This document shows positions 32,020 through 43,644 of a DNA stretch of 64,000 bases, one piece after another (within the stretch, counting starts at the first letter, position 1; each line of letters begins with the position of its first letter). This stretch comes from Comamonadaceae bacterium (GTDB lineage Bacteria > Pseudomonadota > Gammaproteobacteria > Burkholderiales > Burkholderiaceae_C). The stretch lies in contig SEAY01000028.1 in assembly GCA_004144865.1 (NCBI GenBank), forward strand, positions 1-64,000, read 5' to 3'. Position numbers and translations under genes: made by a program. The notes below the pieces were generated by a model. The model was not told the origin of the DNA, made no database searches, and saw only the letters and a list, made by a program, of their open reading frames with translations.

Positions 32020-32766
32020 ATGCACCTGCCCTGGCTCCAACCCGGCGACCCCTTCCCCGACCCGTCCCGCGCGTGGGACGAGGGACAGCCGGCCCCGGGG
32101 CTGCTGGCCGCCGGCGGCGCGCTCGACATCGACAGCCTGCAGCGGGCGTACGCACGGGGCATCTTTCCGTGGTTCAGCGAAGGCCAGCCCATCCTGTGGT
32201 GGAGCACGGACCCCCGCATGGTGCTCTACACGAGCGAGTTCCGCCTGCACCGCTCGCTGCGCAAGACCATCGTGCGGTTCGCCGCGGACCCGCGCTGCGA
32301 GATCCGCTTCGACAGCGCCTTCGACGAGGTGATCCAGGCGTGCGCCACCAGCTCGCGGCCGGGGCAATCCGGCACCTGGATCCTGCCGGCCATGGTGGAG
32401 GCGTACCGGGCCTTCCACCGCGCCGGCTTTGCCCACAGCGTGGAGACCTGGATCGACGGCCAGCTGGCCGGCGGCCTCTACTGCGTCGTGCTCGGGCGCG
32501 CCGTGTTCGGCGAATCGATGTTCACGCGCGTGCCGGACGCCTCCAAGATCGCGCTGGCCGCCCTCGTGGCGTGGTGCCGCCGCATGGACGTGGGCATGGT
32601 CGACTGCCAGCAGAACACGCGCCACCTCGCATCGCTGGGCGCCCGCGAGATCCCGCGCGTGGAATTTGTGCGTCACGTCGCGGGCGAATCGCGGCGACCC
32701 CCTGCTGCATGGCAATTCGAGCCCGTATACTGGAACGGACTCCTGCCGCATCCTCCCGACGCGTGA
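32020..32766 (+). CDS. aat: leucyl/phenylalanyl-tRNA--protein transferase
   Basis: [64 protein letters not shown] 32020 preferred over ORF start 31936. Confidence 0.95.
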   Translation: MHLPWLQPGDPFPDPSRAWDEGQPAPGLLAAGGALDIDSLQRAYARGIFPWFSEGQPILWWSTDPRMVLYTSEFRLHRSLRKTIVRFAADPRCEIRFDSAFDEVIQACATSSRPGQSGTWILPAMVEAYRAFHRAGFAHSVETWIDGQLAGGLYCVVLGRAVFGESMFTRVPDASKIALAALVAWCRRMDVGMVDCQQNTRHLASLGAREIPRVEFVRHVAGESRRPPAAWQFEPVYWNGLLPHPPDA

Positions 32767-33500
32767 CGCACCTCAAGGATCTTCCGCTCCAGACGCTGCA
32801 GTTCTACGCAACGGCGCCCTACCCGTGCAGCTACCTGCCGGGGCGCCAGGCGCGCTCGCAGGTGGCGACGCCCAGCCACCTGATCCACAACGACGCCTAC
32901 TCGGACCTCGTCACCAGCGGCTTTCGCCGCAGCGGCATGTTCACGTACCGGCCGTACTGCGACGGCTGCCGCGCCTGCGTGCCCCTGCGCGTCGTGGTCG
33001 ACGAGTTCCGGGCCAGCCGCAGCCAGCGCCGCGCCGCCAGGCAGCACGCTGGGCTGCAGGCGCGCGTGCTCAAGCTGTGCTTCGTGCCGGAGCACTACCA
33101 CCTCTACCTGCGCTACCAGACCGGTCGCCATGCCGGCGGGGGCATGGACCACGACAGCATCGACCAGTACACGCAGTTCCTGCTGCAAAGCCGCGTGAAT
33201 TCGCGGCTGGTGGAGTTCCGCGAGACGCGTGCGGACGGCAGCGCCGGCGCGCTGCGCATGGTGTCCATCCTGGACGTGCTGAACGACGGCATCTCGGCGG
33301 TCTACACCTTCTACGAGCCCGACGCCGAAGCGAGCTACGGCACCTACAGCGTGCTGTGGCAGATCGACCAGGCGCGCCGCCTCAAGCTGCCCCACGTGTA
33401 CCTCGGCTACTGGATCGCCGAGAGCCCGAAGATGAACTACAAGGCCCGCTTCGAGCCCCACGAGGTCCTCGAGGACGGGGAGTGGAAACGGGCCGGCTGA
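32763..33500 (+). CDS. bpt: arginyl/leucyl-tRNA--protein transferase (Bpt/Ate family)
   Basis: GTG start overlapping the aat stop; [41 protein letters not shown]. Confidence 0.92.
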   Translation: MTHLKDLPLQTLQFYATAPYPCSYLPGRQARSQVATPSHLIHNDAYSDLVTSGFRRSGMFTYRPYCDGCRACVPLRVVVDEFRASRSQRRAARQHAGLQARVLKLCFVPEHYHLYLRYQTGRHAGGGMDHDSIDQYTQFLLQSRVNSRLVEFRETRADGSAGALRMVSILDVLNDGISAVYTFYEPDAEASYGTYSVLWQIDQARRLKLPHVYLGYWIAESPKMNYKARFEPHEVLEDGEWKRAG

Positions 33501-33546
33501 CCGCTTTCCTTTTCACAAGATAAAATGGCGGCCGAGGACCTCCGCC

Positions 33547-34344
33547 ATGCGCAAAACCGACTCCCAGGCTCCGGCCACGCCCACCATCCAGGTGATCGAG
33601 CGCATGTTCGCTCTGATCGACGTGCTGGCGTCGCGCGAGGAAGCGATCTCGCTCAAGGAGATCAGCGAGAAGACCGGCCTGCACCCGTCCACCACGCACC
33701 GCATCCTGAACGACCTCGCCACGGGCCGCTTCGTCGATCGTCCCGAGGCCGGCAGCTACCGGCTGGGCATGCGCCTGCTGGAGCTGGGCAACCTGGTCAA
33801 GGCGCGCCTCAACGTGCGCGACGCGGCGCTGCTACCCATGCGCGAGCTGCACAAGCAGATCCAGCAGCCGGTGAACCTCAGCTTGCGGCAGGGCGACGAG
33901 ATCGTTTATGTCGAGCGAGCGTACAGCGAGCGCTCCGGCATGCAGGTGGTGCGCGCCATCGGCGGCCGCGCGCCACTGCACCTCACCTCCACCGGCAAGC
34001 TGTTCCTTGCCGCGGACGACGCCCAGCGCGTGCGCGCTTACGCCACGCGCACCGGCCTCGCCGGCCACACCCGCAACAGCATCACGCAGCTTCCGATCCT
34101 GGAGCGCGAGCTCGCGAAGGCGCGCCAGTACGGCATCGCGCGCGACAACGAGGAGCTGGAGCTGGGCGTGCGCTGCATGGCGGCGGGCATCTACGACGAC
34201 CAGTCCAGGCTGGTGGCCGGCCTCTCGATCTCCGCGCCCGCCGACCGGCTCGACGAGAGCTGGCTCGGCAAGCTGCAGGCAACCGCGGACGAGATTTCGG
34301 CGGCGCTCGGGTACAAGCCGCCGACGCAGAGAATGGCTGCCTGA
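33547..34344 (+). CDS. IclR family transcriptional regulator
   Basis: IQVIERMFALIDVLASREEAISLKEISEKTGLHPSTTHRILNDLATGRFVDR and IclR effector domain. Confidence 0.93.
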   Translation: MRKTDSQAPATPTIQVIERMFALIDVLASREEAISLKEISEKTGLHPSTTHRILNDLATGRFVDRPEAGSYRLGMRLLELGNLVKARLNVRDAALLPMRELHKQIQQPVNLSLRQGDEIVYVERAYSERSGMQVVRAIGGRAPLHLTSTGKLFLAADDAQRVRAYATRTGLAGHTRNSITQLPILERELAKARQYGIARDNEELELGVRCMAAGIYDDQSRLVAGLSISAPADRLDESWLGKLQATADEISAALGYKPPTQRMAA

Positions 34345-34357
34345 CCGCGGAATGAAG

Positions 34358-34382
34358 AAAGCGGCCCGCGGGCCGCTTTTTC
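34358..34382. terminator. intrinsic terminator between IclR gene and pbpG (convergent)
   Basis: AAAGCGGCCC-GC-GGGCCGCTTT followed by T's; A-rich on the opposite side. Confidence 0.85.
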
Positions 34383-34391
34383 CTGGAAGCT

Positions 34392-34419
34392 CTGGATTCC
34401 CGCCTGCGCGGGAATGACG
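34392..34419. repeat. dRS3/REP-like palindrome (single half)
   Basis: CTGGATTCCCGCCTGCGCGGGAATGACG. Confidence 0.85.
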
Positions 34420-34425
34420 CGAGGC

Positions 34426-35502
34426 TCAACCGCTCACGTGGCGGATCAGCGTGTTGCCGTCCTGCACCGCAGGCAGCTGGCCCGGTGCATGCGTCTCCAC
34501 CCAGCGCCGCACGCGCTCGGCATCGCCGATGCGGCTCAGTTTGCCGGCGGAATCGAGGAACACCATGATCAGCTTGCGGCCCGCCACCTTGGCCTGCATC
34601 ACGAGGCACTGGCCGGCTTCGGAGATGTAGCCGGTCTTCTGCAGGCCGATGTCCCAGGCCGGGTTCTTCACCAGGCGGTTCGTGTTGTTGAATTGAAGCG
34701 TGCGGCGCCCGACGGCCACCTGGTGCCCGTGCGACGTGGACAGCTCGCTGATCATCGAGTCATTCGAGGCCACTGCCACCAGGCGCGCCAGGTCCTTGGC
34801 GCTCGACTGGTTGCGGCTCGACAGGCCAGTCGGTTCGACATAGCTCGTGTCGGCCATCCCCAGCAGCTTGGCGCGGGCGTTCATGGCTTCCACGAAGGCG
34901 CTCATGCCCCCCGGATAGGTACGGCCCAGGGCGTGCGCTGCACGGTTCTCGCTGGACATCAGCGACAGGTGCATGAGCTCGCCGCGGGTGAGCGTGGTGC
35001 CCACGCGCAGGCGCGAGGAACTGCCCTTCTCGGTATCCACGTCGTCCTGGGTGATGGTGATCGTCTCGTCCATCGGGAGCTTGGCCTCGCTGATGATCAG
35101 CCCGGTCATCAGCTTGGTGATGGACGCGATCGGCAGCACGGCCGAATCGTTCTTGGACAGCAGGACCTGCTGGGTCTCCTGGTCGATGACCAGGGCCACG
35201 CTGGACCTCAGGTCCAGTTCGTCTTCCGTGGCATGCAGGCCGGCGAGTTGCCCGAAGGACGGGCGCGCAGGTGCGAGACGAATGACGGAGCGGCGGGACT
35301 GCTTGGCGACATAGCCGCGTCGGCCCTGCGCGAAGCTCTTCGTGACGCGGGCACGCTTCACGACCGTCGTGCCCGGCTTCTTCACCACGCGCTTGTTGCC
35401 GGCTTCGGCGACCACGGGCGCGGTCAAGGCCAGGGCCAGAACACTCAGCGCAATCGCATGAACGAATCGGATCAAGTTCGGTACTCCTGGCAGCGACGTC
35501 AC
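34426..35502 (-). CDS. pbpG: D-alanyl-D-alanine endopeptidase (PBP7 family); exact start uncertain
   Basis: VLPIASITKLMTGLIISEAKLPMDETI (SxxK), SSENRAAHALG (SxN), LQKTGYISEAGQCLVM (KTG). Confidence 0.9.
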   Translation of the reverse strand: MTSLPGVPNLIRFVHAIALSVLALALTAPVVAEAGNKRVVKKPGTTVVKRARVTKSFAQGRRGYVAKQSRRSVIRLAPARPSFGQLAGLHATEDELDLRSSVALVIDQETQQVLLSKNDSAVLPIASITKLMTGLIISEAKLPMDETITITQDDVDTEKGSSSRLRVGTTLTRGELMHLSLMSSENRAAHALGRTYPGGMSAFVEAMNARAKLLGMADTSYVEPTGLSSRNQSSAKDLARLVAVASNDSMISELSTSHGHQVAVGRRTLQFNNTNRLVKNPAWDIGLQKTGYISEAGQCLVMQAKVAGRKLIMVFLDSAGKLSRIGDAERVRRWVETHAPGQLPAVQDGNTLIRHVSG

Positions 35503-35657
35503 GGGATGTAGGAGACTGCTTACATCCTTGGCGGCGAGTGTACTTCGGCTGTGTACCTGCTGTGGGTAAAGTTACAAATAATCAATCACTTAGGACGGTA
35601 ACTTCACGGCTCGGGTACGGAATCCGCAGTAACCCTAAGGTCGTTGCCAGGCTGCAT

Positions 35658-37208
35658 CTACACGTTGCCGCCCCCCTGCGCGGCGACCCGCTCCACCTTG
35701 CTGTGAAGCTTGTTCAGGGCGCTGAGGTAGGCCTTGGCGGAGGCGACGACGATGTCGGGGTCCGCCCCCACACCGTTGACCACCCGCCCGGAGTTCTGCA
35801 GGCGCACGGTGACCTCGCCCTGGCTCTCGGTGGAGCCGCTGATCGCGTTGACCGAATACAGCACCATCTCGGCCCCGCTTTTCACGTGCGCCTCGATGGC
35901 TTTGAGCGACGCGTCGACCGGGCCGTTGCCGTCGGACTGCCCGCGGACCTCCTTGCCGTCGGCGGTGAACACCACCTCGGCCTGCGGCCGCTCGCCCGTT
36001 TCGCTGTGTTGCCGCAATGAGACAAGCCGGTAGGTCTCCTGTTCCTGCGTGACGGCTTCGTCGCCCACCAGCGCCAGGATGTCCTCGTCGAAGATCTCGC
36101 TCTTGCGGTCGGCCAGCTCCTTGAACTTGGCAAAGGCCGCGTTGCTCTCGGCCTCGCTCTCCAGCTGCACGCCCAGTTCCAGCAGGCGCTGCTTGAAGGC
36201 GTTGCGGCCCGACAGCTTGCCCAGCACCATCTTGTTGGAGCTCCAGCCCACGTCCTCGGCGCGCATGATCTCGTAGGTGTCGCGCGCCTTGAGCACGCCG
36301 TCCTGGTGGATGCCGCTGGCGTGCGCGAAGGCGTTGGCCCCGACCACCGCCTTGTTCGGCTGCACCACGAAGCCCGTCGTCTGGCTCACCATGCGGCTGG
36401 CCGGCACGATGTGCTTGGTGTCGATGTTCACCTCCAGGCCGAAGTAGTCCTTGCGGGTCTTCACGGCCATGACGATCTCTTCCAGCGAGCAGTTGCCGGC
36501 GCGCTCGCCCAGGCCGTTGATCGTGCACTCGACCTGGCGGGCGCCGCCGATCTTCACGCCGGCCAGCGAGTTGGCCACCGCCATGCCGAGGTCGTTGTGG
36601 CAATGCACGGACCAGACCGCCTTGTCGGAATTGGGCACGCGCTCGCGCAGGGTCTTGATGAAGTTGCCGTACAGCTCCGGCACGGCATAGCCCACCGTAT
36701 CCGGCACGTTGATGGTGGTCGCGCCTTCCTTGATCACCGTTTCCAGCACGCGGCAAAGGAAGTCCACCTCGCTGCGGTAGCCGTCCTCGGGCGAGAACTC
36801 GATGTCCCCGCAGAGGTTGCGCGCGAAGCGCACCGACTGCTTCGCCTGCTCCAGCACCTGCTCGGGCGTCATCCGCAGCTTCTTCTCCATGTGCAGCGGC
36901 GACGTGGCGATGAAGGTGTGGATGCGCGCGCGCGCCGCGCCCTTCAGCGCCTCGGCCGCGCGCGAGATGTCGCGGTCGTTGGCGCGTGACAGCGAACACA
37001 CCGTCGAGTCCTTGATGGCGTGGGCGATGGCGGACACCGCCTCGAAGTCGCCGTTGGAGCTGGCCGCGAAGCCGGCCTCGATGACGTCCACCCGCAGGCG
37101 CTCGAGCTGGCGCGCGATGCGCAGCTTCTCGTCCTTGGTCATCGAGGCGCCCGGCGATTGCTCGCCATCGCGCAGCGTCGTGTCGAAAATGATCAGTTGG
37201 TCTGCCAT
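35658..37208 (-). CDS. leuA: 2-isopropylmalate synthase (class I, complete)
   Basis: [47 protein letters not shown]; full-length with C-terminal LeuA regulatory domain. Confidence 0.96.
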   Translation of the reverse strand: MADQLIIFDTTLRDGEQSPGASMTKDEKLRIARQLERLRVDVIEAGFAASSNGDFEAVSAIAHAIKDSTVCSLSRANDRDISRAAEALKGAARARIHTFIATSPLHMEKKLRMTPEQVLEQAKQSVRFARNLCGDIEFSPEDGYRSEVDFLCRVLETVIKEGATTINVPDTVGYAVPELYGNFIKTLRERVPNSDKAVWSVHCHNDLGMAVANSLAGVKIGGARQVECTINGLGERAGNCSLEEIVMAVKTRKDYFGLEVNIDTKHIVPASRMVSQTTGFVVQPNKAVVGANAFAHASGIHQDGVLKARDTYEIMRAEDVGWSSNKMVLGKLSGRNAFKQRLLELGVQLESEAESNAAFAKFKELADRKSEIFDEDILALVGDEAVTQEQETYRLVSLRQHSETGERPQAEVVFTADGKEVRGQSDGNGPVDASLKAIEAHVKSGAEMVLYSVNAISGSTESQGEVTVRLQNSGRVVNGVGADPDIVVASAKAYLSALNKLHSKVERVAAQGGGNV

Positions 37209-38743
37209 GCCTGTTCCTCCTGTTCCGTGCCCAGCCCGGCGCGCTGCAGCCCGGAGACGATCGCCTTCAGCGAGGCCGAGACGATGTTCGAATCCATGCC
37301 CACGCCGAACAGCGTGCGGTCCCCCACCCGGAGCTCCAGGTAGGCAACCGCGCGTGCGTCGGCGCCCGATGCGATGGCGTGCTCATGGTAGTCGAGCACC
37401 CGGATGGTTTGGCCGGTGGCCTGGCCCAGGCCTTCGACGAAGGCAGCGATCGGGCCGTTGCCCGCGCCCCGGACCTGGATGGCACGGCCGCCGAGCTGCA
37501 CTTCGGCCGACAGCGTCACGGTGTCGCCGCCGGCGCCCTGCCCCGATTCCAGCACCTGGTGCACGACGCCGGCTTGCCCGACGCGGAACTCGCGCCCGAA
37601 CAGCTCCCACAGGTCCTGCGCGGAGAGCTCCTTGCCGCTCGCGTCCATCACGGCCTGCACCACCTGGCTGAACTCGATCTGCAGGCGGCGCGGCAGCTCG
37701 AGGCCGTACTCGGTTTCGAGCAGGTACGAGATGCCGCCCTTGCCCGACTGGCTGTTGACGCGGATCACCGCCTCGTAGCTGCGCCCCAGGTCCTTGGGAT
37801 CGATCGGCAGGTAGGGCATGTCCCAGGGGTCGCCCTCCCTGCGCGCGGCGAAGGCCTTGCGGATGGCATCCTGGTGCGAGCCGGAGAAGGAGGTGTAGAC
37901 CAGGTCGCCCACATAGGGGTGGCGCGGGTGCACCGGCAGCTGGTTGCAGTGCTCCACCGTGCGGCGGATCTCGTCGATGTCGGAGAAGTCCAGGCCGGGG
38001 TCCACGCCCTGGCTGTACATGTTGAGCGCCACGTTCACCAGGTCGAGGTTGCCGGTGCGCTCGCCGTTGCCGAACAGGCAGCCTTCGAGACGGTCGGCGC
38101 CCGCCATGATGGCGAACTCACCGGCCGCGGTGCCGGTGCCGCGGTCGTTGTGCGGATGGACCGAGAGCACGATGGAGTCCCGGCGCGCGAGGTGGCGGTG
38201 CATCCACTCGATCATGTCCGCGAAGATGTTCGGGGTGGAGTGCTCCACGGTGGATGGCAGGTTGACGATGCACTTGCGCTGCGGCGTGGGCTGCCAGACC
38301 TCCGTGACCGCGTCCACGACGCGCTTGGCGAAGGGCAGCTCGGTGCCCGAGAACATCTCGGGCGAGTACTGGAACACCCACTCGGTGTCCGGCTGCTGCG
38401 CGGCGAGCTCCTGGAACAGGCGCGCCTGCGAGGTGGCGAGCGCCACGATGCCATCCTCGTCCAGCCCCAGCACCACCTTGCGCATCACGGGCGCCGTGGC
38501 GTTGTACAGGTGGACGATGGCGCGGCGCGCGCCCTTCAGCGCCTCGAAGGTGCGCCGGATCAGCGGTTCGCGGGCCTGCGTGAGCACCTGGATGGTCACG
38601 TCCGCCGGAATGCGGTCCTCGTCGATCAGCCTGCGCAGGAAGTCGAACTCCACCTGCGAGGCCGAGGGGAAGCCCACCTCGATCTCCTTGAAGCCGATCG
38701 CCACCAGCGCCTCGAACATGCGCAGCTTGCGCGGGATGTCCAT
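37193..38743 (-). CDS. 2-isopropylmalate synthase paralogue (TIGR00970/class II-like), apparently N-terminally truncated
   Basis: [41 protein letters not shown] ... [10 protein letters not shown]; the usual upstream block with DLRDGNQAL is absent in all three minus-strand frames. Confidence 0.8.
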   Translation of the reverse strand: MDIPRKLRMFEALVAIGFKEIEVGFPSASQVEFDFLRRLIDEDRIPADVTIQVLTQAREPLIRRTFEALKGARRAIVHLYNATAPVMRKVVLGLDEDGIVALATSQARLFQELAAQQPDTEWVFQYSPEMFSGTELPFAKRVVDAVTEVWQPTPQRKCIVNLPSTVEHSTPNIFADMIEWMHRHLARRDSIVLSVHPHNDRGTGTAAGEFAIMAGADRLEGCLFGNGERTGNLDLVNVALNMYSQGVDPGLDFSDIDEIRRTVEHCNQLPVHPRHPYVGDLVYTSFSGSHQDAIRKAFAARREGDPWDMPYLPIDPKDLGRSYEAVIRVNSQSGKGGISYLLETEYGLELPRRLQIEFSQVVQAVMDASGKELSAQDLWELFGREFRVGQAGVVHQVLESGQGAGGDTVTLSAEVQLGGRAIQVRGAGNGPIAAFVEGLGQATGQTIRVLDYHEHAIASGADARAVAYLELRVGDRTLFGVGMDSNIVSASLKAIVSGLQRAGLGTEQEEQAWQTN

Positions 38744-38777
38744 CGGCCGTGATCCGGGAATTTCCTGCGCGCGCGCG

Positions 38778-38831
38778 CTACCGTCTCCGCCCGTGGGGGG
38801 ATAGCAGTAGCGCCAGGGCAATGCGGTTCAT
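38778..38831 (-). promoter_or_regulatory. putative leucine-rich leader peptide ORF ([17 protein letters not shown])
   Basis: 17-codon ORF with Leu codons ctg/cta/ctg/cta within five codons, immediately upstream of the leuA2-leuA1 genes. Confidence 0.5.
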
Positions 38832-38858
38832 GGGGTCAATGTAGCACAGAACTTCCCC

Positions 38859-38888
38859 GTCATTCCCGCGGAGGCGGGAATCCAGGGC
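38859..38888. repeat. dRS3/REP-like palindrome (single half) abutting the pssA stop
   Basis: GTCATTCCCGCGGAGGCGGGAATCCAGGGC. Confidence 0.85.
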
Positions 38889-38890
38889 GT

Positions 38891-39703
38891 TCAGCGATGC
38901 AGGCCACTTTCCTCGGGTTCTTCCGTGGACGTGCTGATCACGCTGGCGCGCTCGCCGCGCGCCTTGCGCCAGAAGTACAGCACGTAGCCGGAGAGGCCAT
39001 ACACCACGAAGATCGCGAACAGCACGATGGGCGGGTGGATGTTGATGACGGCGATGCCCAGCGCGATCAGCACGATCACGGCGAAGGGCACGCTCTTCTT
39101 CATCTGGATGTCCTTGAAGCTGTAGAACGGCACGTTGGTCACCATCGTGAGGCCCGCGTACAGCGCCACCGCGAACATGACCCAGGGCACGTCGTACGGC
39201 TTGATGCCGGCCTCCGTCATGATCCAGATGAAACCCGTCACGAGCGCCGCGGCCGCCGGCGACGGCAGGCCCTGGAAGTAGCGCTTGTCGACGACCTGCG
39301 TATTCACGTTGAAGCGCGCCAGGCGCAGCGCGGCACAGGCGCAATAGACGAACGCCGCGATCCAGCCCCAGCGGCCCAGGCCCTTCAGGGCCCACTCGTA
39401 GGCGATCAGCGCGGGCGCCGCGCCGAAGGAGACCATGTCGGAGAGCGAGTCCATCTGCTCGCCGAAGGCACTCTGCGTGTTGGTCATGCGAGCCACGCGG
39501 CCGTCGAGGCTGTCGAGGACCATGGCGCTGAACACGCCCGCGGCAGCCAGGTCGAAGCGGCCGTTCATGGCCATCACCACCGCATAGAAGCCGCCGAACA
39601 GCGCGGCCAGGGTGAACAGGTTGGGCAGGATGTAGATGCCCTTGCGGCGCTTGCGCACCACCACTCCCTCGTCAGGCATCTCGTCGTCGTGTCCGTCGTG
39701 CAT
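38891..39703 (-). CDS. pssA: CDP-diacylglycerol--serine O-phosphatidyltransferase
   Basis: LPNLFTLAALFGGFYAVVMAMNGRFDLAAAGVFSAMVLDSLDGRVARMTNTQSAFGEQMDSLSDMVSFG. Confidence 0.95.
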   Translation of the reverse strand: MHDGHDDEMPDEGVVVRKRRKGIYILPNLFTLAALFGGFYAVVMAMNGRFDLAAAGVFSAMVLDSLDGRVARMTNTQSAFGEQMDSLSDMVSFGAAPALIAYEWALKGLGRWGWIAAFVYCACAALRLARFNVNTQVVDKRYFQGLPSPAAAALVTGFIWIMTEAGIKPYDVPWVMFAVALYAGLTMVTNVPFYSFKDIQMKKSVPFAVIVLIALGIAVINIHPPIVLFAIFVVYGLSGYVLYFWRKARGERASVISTSTEEPEESGLHR

Positions 39704-39769
39704 GGGGCAAGTGTAAGGGGGACGGGTGGCGAAAAGAACACACCGCCATCACGCCCGCGGTGCCCCACC

Positions 39770-39868
39770 GTCATCCCCGCGCAGGCGGGGATCCAGGGCG
39801 CCCAAAGAAAAAGCCCGCAGTGCGGGCTTTCTCCAACGCTCTGGGTTCCCGCCTGCGCGGGAACGACG
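39770..39868. repeat. paired dRS3/REP-like palindromes (39770-39799 and 39841-39868) bracketing a terminator
   Basis: GTCATCCCCGCGCAGGCGGGGATCCAGGGC ... CTGGGTTCCCGCCTGCGCGGGAACGACG. Confidence 0.9.
39805..39830 (-). terminator. intrinsic terminator downstream of ilvC
   Basis: minus strand AAAGCCCGCACTGCGGGCTTTTTCTTT hairpin with T-run. Confidence 0.85.
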
Positions 39869-39872
39869 CAGT

Positions 39873-41421
<1,549 letters not shown>

Positions 41422-41500
41422 GTGCGATTCCTCTTTTCGCCGCCCTCCCCTGCAGCCGGTAAGCGGCAGGCTTGGCGGGCAATAGATTCGTCTCTGGGTC

Positions 41501-41594
41501 GTCGTCCCCGCGGAGGCGGGGACCCAGGGCGCCCAACGCTGCGCGCTCGCGCGCAGTTTCAATGCTCTGGGTTCCCGCCTGCGCGGGAATGACG
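41501..41594. repeat. paired dRS3/REP-like palindromes (41501-41530 and 41567-41594) around a CTGCGCGC-TC-GCGCGCAG hairpin
   Basis: GTCGTCCCCGCGGAGGCGGGGACCCAGGGC ... CTGGGTTCCCGCCTGCGCGGGAATGACG. Confidence 0.9.
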
Positions 41595-41602
41595 GGCTTG
41601 CG

Positions 41603-43378
41603 TTAGAGGTCCTCCGAACCGAGCAGCATCTCCGTGATGCCCTGCCCGGCCTTCACCATCGGCCAGACGTTTTCCGTCGGGTCGGTGCGGAAGTCCATGA
41701 ATACCGTGCGGTCCTTCAGCTTGCGCGCCTCGCGCAGCGCCGGCTCGACGTCCGCCGGGCGCTCGATCAGCATGCCGACGTGGCCATAGGCCTCGGCGAG
41801 CTTCACGAAGTTGGGCAGCGCGTCCATGTAGCTGTGGCTGTAGCGGCCCTCGTAATCGAGCTGCTGCCACTGGCGCACCATGCCCAGGTAGCGGTTGTTC
41901 AGCGAGACCACCATGATCGGCGTGTTGTACTGCAGGCAGGTCGAGAGTTCCTGGATGCACATCTGCACCGAGCCCTCGCCCGTGATGCAGTAGACCTCGG
42001 AATCGGGCTTGGCCATCTTGATGCCCATGGCATAGGGGATGCCCACGCCCATGGTGCCCAGGCCGCCGGAATTGATCCAGCGCCGCGGCTCCTGGAACTT
42101 GTAGAACTGCGCGGCCCACATCTGGTGCTGGCCGACGTCGGACGTGATGTAGGTGTCGACGTCCTTCGTCATGTTCCACAGCGTCTCGATCACGTGCTGC
42201 GGCTTGATCACGTCGCGGTTGTTGCGGTCGTAGCGCAGGCAGTCCTTCCTTCGCCAGCCCTCGATGGTGTCCCACCAGCCGCCCAGCGCGCCGGCATCGG
42301 GCTTCTGCCCGGATTCCTTCAGTTGCGCGATCAGCTCCGCCAGCACGTCCTTCACGTCGCCCACGATCGGGATGTCGACCTTCACGCGCTTGGAGATGCT
42401 GGACGGGTCCACGTCGATGTGGATGATCTTGCGGTCGCTCGAGCCGAAGTGCTTGGGGTTGCCGATCACGCGGTCGTCGAAGCGCGCGCCCACGGCCAGC
42501 AGCACGTCGCAGTTCTGCATCGCGTTGTTGGCCTCGAAGGTGCCGTGCATGCCCAGCATGCCCAGGAACTTCGGGTCGGTGCCGGAGATGGCGCCCAGTC
42601 CCATCAGCGTATTCGTGCAGGGGTAGCCGAGCAGGTTGGCCAGCGTGCGCAGTTCCTCGGTGGCGTTGCCGAGGACCACGCCGCCGCCCGAGTAGATGTA
42701 CGGACGCTTGGCGGCCAGCAGCAGCTGCAGCGCCTTGCGGATCTGCCCGCTGTGGCCCTTGCGCACCGGGTTGTACGAGCGCATCTCCACCTTGTCCGGG
42801 TAGCCGGTCCAGGCGGTCTTGTTGAAGGAGACGTCCTTGGGGATGTCCACCACCACGGGGCCCGGGCGGCCGCTGCGGGCGATGTGGAAGGCCTTCTTCA
42901 TCACGTCGGCCAGGTCGCGCACGTCCTTCACCAGGAAGTTGTGCTTGACGATGGGGCGCGTGATGCCGACCGTGTCGCACTCCTGGAAGGCGTCCAGGCC
43001 GATCGCGGCCGTGGGCACCTGCCCGGTGACGATCACCATCGGGATCGAATCCATGTACGCGGTGGCAATGCCGGTGACGGCGTTCGTCACGCCGGGGCCG
43101 GAGGTCACCAGGGCCACGCCGACATCGCCGGTGGCGCGCGCATAGCCGTCGGCCGCGTGCACCGCCGCCTGCTCGTGGCGCACCAGCACGTGCTGGATGG
43201 TGTCCTGCTTGTAGAACGCGTCGTAGATGTGCAGCACCGCGCCGCCCGGGTAGCCCCAGACGTACTTCACGCCTTCGGCCTGGAGGGCCTTGACGAGGAT
43301 TTCGGCGCCGCGGAGGTCCTGGGTGTGGCCGGCAGTGGCTGCGGCCGCGGAGCTGAGCTCCGTGCGGGAGATTTCCAT
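41603..43378 (-). CDS. ilvB: acetolactate synthase large subunit (biosynthetic)
   Basis: ALQAEGVKYVWGYPGGAVLHIYDAF, VRHEQAAVHAADGYARATG, GEGSVQMCIQELSTCLQYNTPIMVVSLNNRYLGMV; start at ATG 43378. Confidence 0.95.
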   Translation of the reverse strand: MEISRTELSSAAAATAGHTQDLRGAEILVKALQAEGVKYVWGYPGGAVLHIYDAFYKQDTIQHVLVRHEQAAVHAADGYARATGDVGVALVTSGPGVTNAVTGIATAYMDSIPMVIVTGQVPTAAIGLDAFQECDTVGITRPIVKHNFLVKDVRDLADVMKKAFHIARSGRPGPVVVDIPKDVSFNKTAWTGYPDKVEMRSYNPVRKGHSGQIRKALQLLLAAKRPYIYSGGGVVLGNATEELRTLANLLGYPCTNTLMGLGAISGTDPKFLGMLGMHGTFEANNAMQNCDVLLAVGARFDDRVIGNPKHFGSSDRKIIHIDVDPSSISKRVKVDIPIVGDVKDVLAELIAQLKESGQKPDAGALGGWWDTIEGWRRKDCLRYDRNNRDVIKPQHVIETLWNMTKDVDTYITSDVGQHQMWAAQFYKFQEPRRWINSGGLGTMGVGIPYAMGIKMAKPDSEVYCITGEGSVQMCIQELSTCLQYNTPIMVVSLNNRYLGMVRQWQQLDYEGRYSHSYMDALPNFVKLAEAYGHVGMLIERPADVEPALREARKLKDRTVFMDFRTDPTENVWPMVKAGQGITEMLLGSEDL

Positions 43379-43644
43379 GATCAACCTTTCGGGTTTCGAA
43401 CTCGAACCTTGGGGTGCCCCTTCGCCCACCCTCGTGAGGCGACGTCGGGACTTAGAACACCGGGCCATGGGCGCGCCAATCGCTGCGCCGGATCCGGGCT
43501 CGTTTGCCTTTTGACTAGCAGGCGGCATTATCGCACTGCAACAGGACAGTGCCCAGCCCCCTGCGGCAGCGATGCCATAATTTCCGGCTGCCCGCGTCGC
43601 GATGCGCCCGCGGGCCACACAGAACACCAGCTTCCCGGGACTCC

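Noticed and set aside
43549-43644. N-terminal extension of the sigma factor ORF
   Set aside because: Low-complexity extension with no sigma homology; TTG at 43645 gives a normal ECF N-terminus.
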